Shown piece by piece: positions 5,622 to 10,175 of a stretch of 10,175 nt of DNA. A program made the position numbers and the translations under genes. Under the pieces are notes generated by a model that did no database searches, had not been told where the DNA came from, and worked only from the letters and a program-made list of their open reading frames with translations. How positions within the stretch are numbered: the stretch's first letter is position 1; each line of letters begins with the position of its first letter. The DNA lies in the NCBI GenBank assembly GCA_038065115.1, contig JBBTRS010000029.1, forward strand, positions 1 to 10,175, read 5' to 3'. The stretch is from MFKM01 sp038065115 (GTDB lineage Bacteria > Patescibacteriota > Minisyncoccia > UBA6257 > MFKM01).

Positions 5622-6138
5622 TGATAATTTTTTTGATATTTTGAATGGAACGATGTTGAGCGGTTTTAACGGCTCCTTCGCTTTTGCCTAAAGCCGTCGC
5701 TATTTCTTTATTCGTTAGGTCTTCCACGAATTTCATGATAATAATCGTTTGCTGTTCGTCCGGCAGTTCTTTGATAGCCGTTCTTATTAAATTTATTTCA
5801 AATTCCTGGTCTATCCTTTCTTCCTGGTTATCGTTAGCCGCCGCCTCCTCAATGGTTTCCAGATTAAAATGTTTTTTGTCGGTTCGGTAATAATCTATGA
5901 CGGCATTGTTAGCAATGCGGTAAAGCCAGCTTGAAAAAGGAAAGCCTCGGGACTGGTAATTTTCAATATTCTGCCAAGCGTTCAAAAAGACTTGGTGGGT
6001 CAGATCCTCGGCCGTGACTTTATGACTGGTTTTTAATAGAATAAAGCGGTAAATTGCCGGGAGATACTGGTCATAAAGCAACCCGAACGCTTCCGAATCG
6101 CGGTTCTTGGCTTTGTTGATTAAATCTTCTTCTTTCAT
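5587..6138 (-). CDS. ECF-type RNA polymerase sigma factor
   Basis: The 183-residue protein has only the two domains of group 4 (extracytoplasmic function) sigma factors, which direct RNA polymerase to a small set of promoters. Region 2 covers about 10-90, with EDLTHQVFLNAWQNI (44-58) for core binding and FSSWLYRIANNAVIDYYR (68-85) for -10 recognition. Region 4 covers about 115-170, with LPDEQQTIIIMKFVEDL and the helix-turn-helix TNKEIATALGKSEGAVKTAQ (142-161) for -35 recognition. The linker is acidic. It is the first gene of a unit with the probable anti-sigma gene (35-nt overlap) and a secreted protein. tRNA-Gly lies 36 bp upstream on the same strand, so co-transcription is possible. No Shine-Dalgarno is visible. 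Its target promoters cannot be predicted from this window. Confidence 0.93.
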   Translation of the reverse strand: MKEEDLINKAKNRDSEAFGLLYDQYLPAIYRFILLKTSHKVTAEDLTHQVFLNAWQNIENYQSRGFPFSSWLYRIANNAVIDYYRTDKKHFNLETIEEAAANDNQEERIDQEFEINLIRTAIKELPDEQQTIIIMKFVEDLTNKEIATALGKSEGAVKTAQHRSIQNIKKIINGKYNQKNKKT

Positions 6139-6174
6139 AATTTAAAACGATAGAATAGGATATAAGTTACCAAG

Positions 6175-6245
6175 AGCGGGATACGGGAGTCGAACCCGTC
6201 TTTTCACCTTGGAAGAGTGATGTTGAGCCGATCAACTAATCCCGC
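6175..6245 (-). tRNA. tRNA-Gly (anticodon UCC)
   Basis: The cloverleaf closes fully: acceptor GCGGGAT/ATCCCGC, D stem GTTG/CAAC, anticodon stem TCACT/GGTGA with loop CTTCCAA (anticodon TCC), T arm ACGGG-TTCGACT-CCCGT, discriminator U as expected for glycine. Length is 71 nt and CCA is not encoded. It lies upstream of the sigma factor gene on the same strand. Confidence 0.95.
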
Positions 6246-6280
6246 TTACCCTTCTTGTTTATTATGACACGAATATCGGA

Positions 6281-6303
6281 TATAATCTATAAATATTATA
6301 GAT
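6281..6303 (+). promoter_or_regulatory. -10 box and overlapping palindrome before the 6328 gene
   Basis: A perfect TATAAT (6281-6286) overlaps the inverted repeat ATCTATAA-ATA-TTATAGAT (6285-6303), whose centre lies where transcription would begin (about 6293). The -35 region is poor (TTTATT at 6258-6263, 17 bp upstream). The palindrome could be an operator covering the start site. The AT-only content makes chance symmetry more likely, hence the low confidence. Confidence 0.4.
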
Positions 6304-6327
6304 AAAGCCATTAAAGTCAAAAGTTAA

Positions 6328-6945
6328 ATGAATAATCAAATTTTTAGGAAAATACCCAAAGGAATTGAATTAGCCATTGTTTTGGTTTTATTGGCGGCTG
6401 TCGGTTACGGAGTTTGGTTTTTTACCAATAGACCGGTTAGTTTGCCGGTTGAATTTTTAACGGCTCGCCAAAAGGGAGCGGAGATCAGCCAAAAAATCGT
6501 TGAATTGACCGCGGACACCAATCAAAAGATTAAAGAGATTAACGCCATGGATTTAAACGGCGATGTTCTTAAAGCTATGGCTATGATTGAAGAAGCCAAG
6601 AATAAAAATAGAGAGGCGTTAGATCAAGCGTTAAAACTGACCGGCGAAATGCGGGATATGACCGAATCTTTGAGCAAAATCACCTTTCCCAAGGGCCGGG
6701 AAATAATTATGAAAGCTGTTGCCTTAGAAATATCGTTAACAACGACTTTTATCGTTGAGTATAATCCGATTCTTGACCAATTTTTAAGCAATCTTTATAA
6801 AGCCATCGCCACTTCCAAGATAGAATTTCGGCAAGCCGCCGAAAACAATCTCTCCGACTTAAACACCAAAACATGGGCCATTAACAGCCTTAATCAGCAA
6901 TTCTTGGAGCAAATGCGGGAATTTGACAAGTCTTTTTCCCGTTGA
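6328..6945 (+). CDS. Membrane-anchored helical protein, unknown function
   Basis: I do not recognise a family. The 205 residues have a short cytoplasmic N terminus, one uncleaved membrane helix (about 14-32, ELAIVLVLLAAVGYGVWFF), then about 170 residues predicted outside, almost wholly helical and charged with coiled-coil character (for example AEISQKIVELTADTNQKIKE). It contains no cysteine and no obvious catalytic motif. The segment FRQAAENN (about 171-178) resembles FRQEAENN in the secreted protein at 3917-4885, perhaps by chance. A single N-terminal anchor plus coiled coil is reminiscent of pilus-assembly proteins such as PilO, but no PilO-like domain is evident and I do not assign it. It faces cysS tail to tail with a 19-bp gap and no terminator. 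No Shine-Dalgarno precedes the ATG. Confidence 0.7.
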   Translation: MNNQIFRKIPKGIELAIVLVLLAAVGYGVWFFTNRPVSLPVEFLTARQKGAEISQKIVELTADTNQKIKEINAMDLNGDVLKAMAMIEEAKNKNREALDQALKLTGEMRDMTESLSKITFPKGREIIMKAVALEISLTTTFIVEYNPILDQFLSNLYKAIATSKIEFRQAAENNLSDLNTKTWAINSLNQQFLEQMREFDKSFSR

Positions 6946-6964
6946 TTTAACCCACGGTGTTTTA

Positions 6965-8425
6965 TTAGAGGACAAGACGAACCTGCTTTCCTTCCGGCGC
7001 GTCATTGACCATAATCCCTTTTTCTATCAATTGTTCTCTGATTTTATCGGCTTCCGAATATTTTTTTTCTTTTCGCAGCTCGTCTCTTTTTTTTAACAAA
7101 GACTGGATAGATCTATTTTTGAGTAATTTATTTTTTTTAGTTTGATATTCCTGATAAAGCGGATCAATAAAACCAAAAACCGAGTCAATCTTGAAGATGA
7201 ATCGTTTTATTTCCTCGGCTTGTTTTTCGTTAATTGATTTCATCCGGTTGTTGATTTCGTTCAAAAAATCAAACAACGCTGTTATTGCCAAACTAATATT
7301 CAAATCGTCGTTAAGCGCTGCTTCAAATTTGTTTCGGCAGGCCGCTAAAAGTTGTTTTATGTTTAAATTATTTTTTTCTTTGCTTTTTATGTCTTTTTGG
7401 GATATCTTCCGCAGGGAGACAAAATCTAATTCAATGAGAAAATTTAATAATTTTGAAGTGATGGCTTTAGCCTCCTCAAAATTTTTGAAAGAAAAATCCA
7501 AGGTTTGGCGGTAATGGGTTTTGAGCAAAACCAGCCTTAATAACAAAGGATTTATTTTTTTGGCTTTAATGTCTTTAAGGGTGTAGAAATTGCCAAGCGA
7601 TTTTGACATTTTTTGTCCCTCTGTGATCAGGTGGGCGTTGTGAAGCCAGTAATTGACGAATTTTTTTCCGGCTATCGCTTCTGATTGGGCAATTTCGTTG
7701 GTGTGGTGGGGGAAAATCAAATCAACGCCGCCGCCGTGGATGTCAAAATGAGAACCTAGGTATTTCATAGACATTGCCGAGCATTCAATGTGCCAGCCCG
7801 GCCGGCCTTTGCCTAAATCGGTTTGCCAAAAAATCCGGCCGTCATTCGGTTTCCACGCTTTCCACAAGACAAAATCATTAAGTTCTTCTTTGTCGTATTC
7901 GTCCCGGGCGTTTAATCGGCCTTCAATGTTCGGTTTCAAGCCTTGTTTGTCAATCTGGGCTAATTTTCCGTATTGCGGGAAATTCGCTATTTTAAAATAA
8001 ACCGAACCGTCGCCGGTTTTGTAAGCGAAGCCTTTTTTGATCAACGCTTCTATCAACTTCACCATTTCTTTAATGTGTTCGGTCGCGCGGGGCATAACTT
8101 CGGGTAGTTTGATATTCAATTCGTTTAAATCTTTGATGAAAAACCGTAAATAAAAATCGGTAAATTCTTTCAGCGTTTTTTTCTTTTTTTGACTTTCCCC
8201 GATGGTCTTATCGTCAACATCGGTGATATTCATCACGTGCTTGACCTTAAAATTCCGGTATTCAAGATAACGCCTTAAAAGATCGGCAAAAATATAAGCC
8301 CGAAAATTGCCCAAATGGATGTAGTTGTAAACCGTGGGACCGCAGACATAAAGTTTAACCAGTCCGGCTTTGATGGGTTTAAAAACTTCTATTTTGCGGG
8401 TTAGGGTATTGAATAAGCGAAGCAT
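6965..8425 (-). CDS. cysS: Cysteinyl-tRNA synthetase
   Basis: CysRS charges tRNA-Cys with cysteine in the cytoplasm. The 486 residues show a class I synthetase: the N-terminal LFNTLTRKIEVF, the HIGH-type motif YIHLGN (35-40), and the KMSKS loop (272-276, within GQKMSKSLGNF). The zinc site that selects cysteine is complete: Cys28 (YVCGPT), Cys215 (IECSAMS), His240 and Glu244 (FPHHTNE), with the same spacing as in E. coli CysRS (Cys28, Cys209, His234, Glu238). The DALR-like helical region and a Lys-rich C terminus (KKRDELRKEKKYSEADKIRE) follow, ending with the usual VNDAPEGKQVRLVL. No frameshift or insertion is seen. It is preceded on the same strand by tRNA-Pro and a strong inverted repeat; only a weak GAGA precedes the ATG. 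Confidence 0.97.
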   Translation of the reverse strand: MLRLFNTLTRKIEVFKPIKAGLVKLYVCGPTVYNYIHLGNFRAYIFADLLRRYLEYRNFKVKHVMNITDVDDKTIGESQKKKKTLKEFTDFYLRFFIKDLNELNIKLPEVMPRATEHIKEMVKLIEALIKKGFAYKTGDGSVYFKIANFPQYGKLAQIDKQGLKPNIEGRLNARDEYDKEELNDFVLWKAWKPNDGRIFWQTDLGKGRPGWHIECSAMSMKYLGSHFDIHGGGVDLIFPHHTNEIAQSEAIAGKKFVNYWLHNAHLITEGQKMSKSLGNFYTLKDIKAKKINPLLLRLVLLKTHYRQTLDFSFKNFEEAKAITSKLLNFLIELDFVSLRKISQKDIKSKEKNNLNIKQLLAACRNKFEAALNDDLNISLAITALFDFLNEINNRMKSINEKQAEEIKRFIFKIDSVFGFIDPLYQEYQTKKNKLLKNRSIQSLLKKRDELRKEKKYSEADKIREQLIEKGIMVNDAPEGKQVRLVL

Positions 8426-8475
8426 TCTCGTTATTTAATTTGGTATTTTAAACGCGATTATTGATTAAAATTTTT

Positions 8476-8519
8476 ATTTACTATTGTAATTCCGCGATCG
8501 TGGATTTACAATAGTAAAT
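8476..8519. repeat. 14-bp perfect inverted repeat between tRNA-Pro and cysS
   Basis: ATTTACTATTGTAA (8476-8489) and TTACAATAGTAAAT (8506-8519) are exact reverse complements. The loop is itself partly symmetric (CC-G-CGATCG-T-GG). The structure lies about 50 bp upstream of the cysS start. On neither strand is it followed by a clean T run, so it is a poor terminator. It may be a leader hairpin of cysS, a processing structure after tRNA-Pro, or another palindromic insertion. Confidence 0.6.
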
Positions 8520-8541
8520 CGAAAGCTTGGTTTGTATTTAG

Positions 8542-8612
8542 TCGGGGTGCTGGGAATTGAACCCAGTCTACATACTCCCAAAGCATGCGTACTACCGGTA
8601 TACGACACCCCG
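8542..8612 (-). tRNA. tRNA-Pro (anticodon UGG)
   Basis: Acceptor CGGGGTG/CACCCCG, D stem GTAT/GTAC with loop ACCGGTA, anticodon stem CATGC/GTATG with loop TTTGGGA (anticodon TGG), T arm CTGGG-TTCAATT-CCCAG, discriminator A. G72 and A73, the proline identity bases, are present. Length is 71 nt and CCA is not encoded. Confidence 0.95.
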
Positions 8613-8671
8613 TTTAAAATGCGGCGGACAAGTAAGCGAACAAGAATCTCGTTATCATTACATTACAGCCC

Positions 8672-8689
8672 GTTTAGAGTATTCTAAAC
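8672..8689. repeat. Short palindrome upstream of tRNA-Pro
   Basis: GTTTAGA-GTAT-TCTAAAC is a perfect 7-bp inverted repeat with a 4-nt centre, about 60 bp upstream of the tRNA-Pro 5' end. It could be an operator-like site or a small hairpin; there is no further support. Confidence 0.35.
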
Positions 8690-8737
8690 AAAATTTAGCG
8701 TGAGGTAAACAAGCGCATCATTTAGCTAGGTTTAACA

Positions 8738-8768
8738 AATACAAATATCGAACATAGGTATTTGTATT
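8738..8768. promoter_or_regulatory. Operator-like inverted repeat over a -35 box
   Basis: AATACAAATA (8738-8747) and TATTTGTATT (8759-8768) are exact reverse complements separated by 11 bp. The right arm covers the -35 box TTGTAT of the next promoter. A dimeric repressor bound here would block that promoter. The downstream gene itself encodes a helix-turn-helix, so self-regulation is plausible but inferred. Confidence 0.5.
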
Positions 8769-8790
8769 ATGTTGTATAGTAGTCTATGAT
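8762..8790 (+). promoter_or_regulatory. Promoter giving a probable leaderless mRNA
   Basis: TTGTAT (8762-8767), a 17-bp spacer and TATGAT (8785-8790) fit a sigma-70 type promoter. The expected start, about 7 bp after the -10 box, is the GTG start codon at 8797. The mRNA would then have no leader, which fits the absence of a Shine-Dalgarno sequence. Confidence 0.6.
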
Positions 8791-8796
8791 TAATTT

Positions 8797-9489
8797 GTGA
8801 AGTTTAACGATAAAATAGTCGCAATTGGATTGCGCAAAAAAGGCAAGACCTATTCCCAGATTTTAAAGAAAATTAATGTGTCTAGGTCATCGCTTAGTTT
8901 GTGGCTACGCAATATAGAGCTTACGGATTCTCAAAAGAAAAAAATTTTAAAAGGACGAGAAATATCTCGATATACAGGAGCGAAAAGCCAACAAAAAAAG
9001 AGAATACTGCGAACGCAGCAAATTACTGAAAAAGCAAAAAATGAATTTATGGCCCTCATTAAAAACCCAATTTTTTTGGTTGGATTGGCATTGTATTGGG
9101 CTGAAGGAGATAAGCATAAAGGGGAAAGAGTAAAATTTACTAATTCAGACCCGTTATTGATAGTGTTTATGATGAAATGGTTTCGTGAAATTTGTGAAGT
9201 ACCCGAAACGAAATTTAGAATAGCATTGCACGTTCATAATTTGTTAATATCTAGAAAAATCAAAAGTCATTGGTCTCGATTAACGGATGTTTCACGCAAA
9301 CAATTTAATAAAATTTATGTAAAAAATAGCACCTTGCGTCAGAGGAGAAATGTTTTATATAATGGGACTTGTGGCATAGTGGTAAACAATAAAAATCTTT
9401 TTCGCAGGATAATGGGATGGAAATTGGGGCTGCTAAATCACTTTGAAATATCTCCCTGTAGTTCAACGGATAGAACGGAGGACTTCTAA
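8797..9489 (+). CDS. HTH and LAGLIDADG-like protein, possible homing endonuclease or regulator
   Basis: The 230-residue protein starts at GTG. Residues about 5-45 (IVAIGLRKKGKTYSQILKKI then NVSRSSLSLWLRNI) form a resolvase-like helix-turn-helix. A basic linker follows (KGREISRYTGAKSQQKKR). Then comes VGLALYWAEGDKH (95-107) with VKFTNSDPLLIVFMMKWFRE. The hydrophobic helix ending in acidic residues, followed by a strand and NSDP, resembles the LAGLIDADG fold (G-x-YLAEG-x-K). I recall many hypothetical proteins of this plan in CPR genomes, but the activity is not established here. The last 12 codons lie in the tRNA-Arg(UCU) gene on the same strand, and the TAA stop is made of anticodon position 36 and bases 37-38. 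RNase P cleavage at the tRNA 5' end would remove the stop codon from the mRNA. The position beside a tRNA gene suggests a mobile gene that arrived next to the tRNA. Confidence 0.7.
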   Translation: MKFNDKIVAIGLRKKGKTYSQILKKINVSRSSLSLWLRNIELTDSQKKKILKGREISRYTGAKSQQKKRILRTQQITEKAKNEFMALIKNPIFLVGLALYWAEGDKHKGERVKFTNSDPLLIVFMMKWFREICEVPETKFRIALHVHNLLISRKIKSHWSRLTDVSRKQFNKIYVKNSTLRQRRNVLYNGTCGIVVNNKNLFRRIMGWKLGLLNHFEISPCSSTDRTEDF

Positions 9490-9523
9490 TCCTTCGATCG
9501 AGGTTCGATTCCTCGCGGGGAGG
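9452..9523 (+). tRNA. tRNA-Arg (anticodon UCU)
   Basis: Acceptor CTCCCTG/CGGGGAG, D stem GTTC/GAAC with loop AACGGATA (A20 present), anticodon stem GAGGA/TCCTT with loop CTTCTAA (anticodon TCT), T arm CGAGG-TTCGATT-CCTCG, discriminator G. Length is 72 nt and CCA is not encoded. Its 5' half overlaps the end of the preceding reading frame. No separate promoter is obvious, so it may be transcribed with that gene. Confidence 0.94.
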
Positions 9524-9566
9524 CAGGGATTATGTGAAATTTGATAAACTAATAAAACTGAAAGCC

Positions 9567-9603
9567 GTCGCGCTTAGCGCGGCAATTAGCAAGCTAAGCT
9601 TGC
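9567..9603. repeat. Two hairpins between tRNA-Arg and tRNA-Phe
   Basis: GTCGCGC-TTA-GCGCGGC (9567-9583) can form a 7-bp GC-rich stem with one G-U pair. GCAAGCT-A-AGCTTGC (9589-9603) is a palindrome that reaches into the first bases of tRNA-Phe. Neither is followed by a T run. They may mark tRNA processing sites or be palindromic insertions. Confidence 0.45.
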
Positions 9604-9673
9604 CGGGCTAGCTCAATGGTAGAGCGCTTCCCTGAAGAGGAAGGCGTACCCAGTTCGATTCTGGGGTCCGGCA
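9602..9673 (+). tRNA. tRNA-Phe (anticodon GAA)
   Basis: Acceptor GCCGGGC/GTCCGGC, D stem GCTC/GAGC with loop AATGGTA, anticodon stem CTTCC/GGAAG with loop CTGAAGA (anticodon GAA), variable loop GCGTA, T arm CCCAG-TTCGATT-CTGGG, discriminator A. Length is 72 nt and CCA is not encoded. It may share a transcript with tRNA-Arg(UCU) 78 bp upstream. Confidence 0.96.
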
Positions 9674-9770
9674 CAAATTGAAGAATATTATGGCATTGGC
9701 AATTTCTAACCCGTCTATGCAGTGTGGTGGATTTCGTTTCGGCGTTAACTATAAGAAGGGAAATTTAGGA

Positions 9771-9801
9771 GAAAAACAAAAAGCCGAATAAATCGGCTTT
9801 T
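9771..9801 (-). terminator. Terminator of the minus-strand small RNA
   Basis: AAAAGCCGA (9779-9787) and TCGGCTTTT (9793-9801) form a 9-bp stem with a 5-nt loop. On the minus strand the stem runs into TTTTTGTTTTTC, a good T tract. On the plus strand only four T, all in the stem, are followed by A, so the terminator points to the minus strand. Confidence 0.8.
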
Positions 9802-9914
9802 AAAAATAGGGGGGAGGGAGCTTGCCTTTTTTGAAAGGAGGTGGTGAAAGCGACAAACATTTGGCAGAAATTCGCTTTCCAGCAAGCCCCCTCTGAATAG
9901 ATGTAAAAGAACGG
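9772..9914 (-). ncRNA. Candidate small RNA exposing an anti-Shine-Dalgarno sequence
   Basis: A strong promoter (9921-9950) and a terminator with a T-rich tail (9771-9801) bound a minus-strand transcript of about 140 nt without a convincing reading frame. Folding by eye gives a closing stem GAGGGGGCTTGC (9893-9882) with GCAAGCTCCCTC (9825-9814), 12 bp with one G-U pair. Inside it is a perfect 8-bp stem GAAAGCGA (9879-9872) / TCGCTTTC (9853-9846) with an 18-nt loop. Between the two 3' arms lies the apparently unpaired ACCACCTCCTTTCAAAAAAG (9845-9826). Its CACCTCCTTTC equals the 3' tail of 16S rRNA. It does not match SRP RNA, 6S RNA, tmRNA or RNase P RNA as far as I can see. A role in pairing with Shine-Dalgarno sequences is inference. 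It lies between tRNA-Phe and tRNA-Arg on the opposite strand. Confidence 0.65.
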
Positions 9915-9920
9915 ATTGGT

Positions 9921-9950
9921 ATGATACATTATTTTAATTCTTCTTGTCAA
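9921..9950 (-). promoter_or_regulatory. Strong promoter of the minus-strand small RNA
   Basis: On the minus strand a perfect -35 box TTGACA (9950-9945) is followed after 18 bp by TATCAT (9926-9921), five of six consensus bases. Transcription would start near 9914. It is among the best sigma-70 type promoters in the window. Confidence 0.75.
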
Positions 9951-10011
9951 CACCCACCTCATAACGCGAATCGGCTGCTTCTATTTTCAAAATCACGCCA
10001 AAATCCGCACC

Positions 10012-10040
10012 TATACATATTTAAAGCGTGGGGGTAGAAT
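10012..10040 (+). promoter_or_regulatory. Probable promoter of tRNA-Arg(GCG)
   Basis: TATACA (10012-10017), a 17-bp spacer and TAGAAT (10035-10040) match the -35 and -10 consensus at four and five of six bases. The start would be near 10047, about 5 bp before the tRNA. Confidence 0.5.
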
Positions 10041-10051
10041 AACAAAAATAC

Positions 10052-10123
10052 GCGCCCATAGCTCAACGGATAGAGCGTATCCCTGCGAAGGATGAGATTG
10101 AGGTTCAATTCCTCATGGGCGCA
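10052..10123 (+). tRNA. tRNA-Arg (anticodon GCG)
   Basis: Acceptor GCGCCCA/TGGGCGC, D stem GCTC/GAGC with loop AACGGATA (A20), anticodon stem TATCC/GGATG with loop CTGCGAA (anticodon GCG), T arm TGAGG-TTCAATT-CCTCA, discriminator A. C35 and A20 support arginine. It should read CGC and CGU. Most bacteria use anticodon ACG (inosine-modified) for this box, so GCG is unusual. Length is 72 nt and CCA is not encoded. Confidence 0.94.
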
Positions 10124-10144
10124 CAAACAAAAAAGCATATTTCA

Positions 10145-10175
10145 AAACCCGGGAATATCCGACATTCTCGGGTTT
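10145..10175 (+). terminator. Probable terminator after tRNA-Arg(GCG), at the window edge
   Basis: AAACCCGGGAAT (10145-10156) and ATTCTCGGGTTT (10164-10175) can form a 12-bp stem with one G-U pair and a 7-nt loop, 21 bp after the tRNA. It ends in TTT at the window edge, so the T tract cannot be seen in full. Confidence 0.65.

Noticed and set aside
8470..8545. T-box or other amino-acid-responsive leader for cysS
   Set aside because: No T-box sequence, specifier loop or terminator/antiterminator pair is visible; only one hairpin is present and the leader is short.
9690..9791. Plus-strand 33-codon frame (MALAISNPSMQ...) after tRNA-Phe
   Set aside because: No ribosome binding site, no promoter of its own, and it ends inside the terminator hairpin of the opposite-strand RNA; likely chance.
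9844..9900. Plus-strand 18-codon frame starting at GTG right after AAAGGAGG, opposite the small RNA
   Set aside because: The spacing between the Shine-Dalgarno-like bases and the GTG is only 2 nt, no plus-strand promoter is seen, and the strong promoter and terminator point to a minus-strand RNA.
9765..9962. Minus-strand 65-residue frame covering the small RNA
   Set aside because: Its ATG lies upstream of the promoter -10 box, the frame runs through the terminator, and the peptide has no domain-like pattern; the region is better explained as an RNA gene.

Overview
The window looks like chromosomal DNA from a small-genome bacterium of the Candidate Phyla Radiation (Patescibacteria, Parcubacteria-like). 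This is inference. It rests on AT-rich DNA, starts with almost no Shine-Dalgarno sequences, many short GC-rich palindromes inside and between genes (for example CCTGCCTGCCGGCAGGCAGG), and a helix-turn-helix plus WAEGDK-type protein that I recall from such genomes. UGA, UAA and UAG all appear to act as stops, so the standard bacterial code fits.

Layout. Positions 1-1522 (minus strand) hold murC followed by the first 26 codons of a type IV pilin-like protein. Positions 1562-3164 (plus) hold a promoter and rny (RNase Y). Positions 3165-3543 have no gene; two inverted-repeat elements of about 140 bp lie there side by side. An HU-type DNA-binding protein with a strong terminator follows (3544-3876). 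Positions 3917-6138 (minus) form a three-gene unit: an ECF-type sigma factor, a membrane protein that is probably its anti-sigma partner, and a secreted helical protein, with tRNA-Gly(UCC) just upstream. Next are a membrane-anchored helical protein of unknown function (6328-6945, plus), cysS (6965-8425, minus) and tRNA-Pro(UGG). The right end (8738-10175) is a tRNA-rich block: a GTG-started HTH/LAGLIDADG-like protein whose last codons lie inside tRNA-Arg(UCU), then tRNA-Phe(GAA), a probable 140-nt small RNA on the minus strand, tRNA-Arg(GCG) and a terminator.

The most notable structure is a family of palindromic elements with ends like CCCGGTAGTAGAAACTC / GAGTTTTCACTACCGGG. One copy sits in frame inside murC. 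One lies after rny. One is inserted exactly at a former ATGA stop/start overlap between the anti-sigma and secreted-protein genes, where the TCATA target duplication restores both the stop and the start codon. A second element type (18-bp perfect inverted ends, possible CCAAA duplication) precedes the HU gene. The second notable item is the small RNA, which has its own TTGACA/TATCAT promoter and terminator and displays CACCUCCUUUC, the anti-Shine-Dalgarno sequence of 16S rRNA, in a predicted unpaired stretch.

The identifiable genes serve peptidoglycan synthesis (murC), mRNA turnover (rny), nucleoid structure (HU), Cys-tRNA charging and tRNA supply, and a cell-surface signalling unit. All statements come from reading the sequence; no database search or folding program was run.
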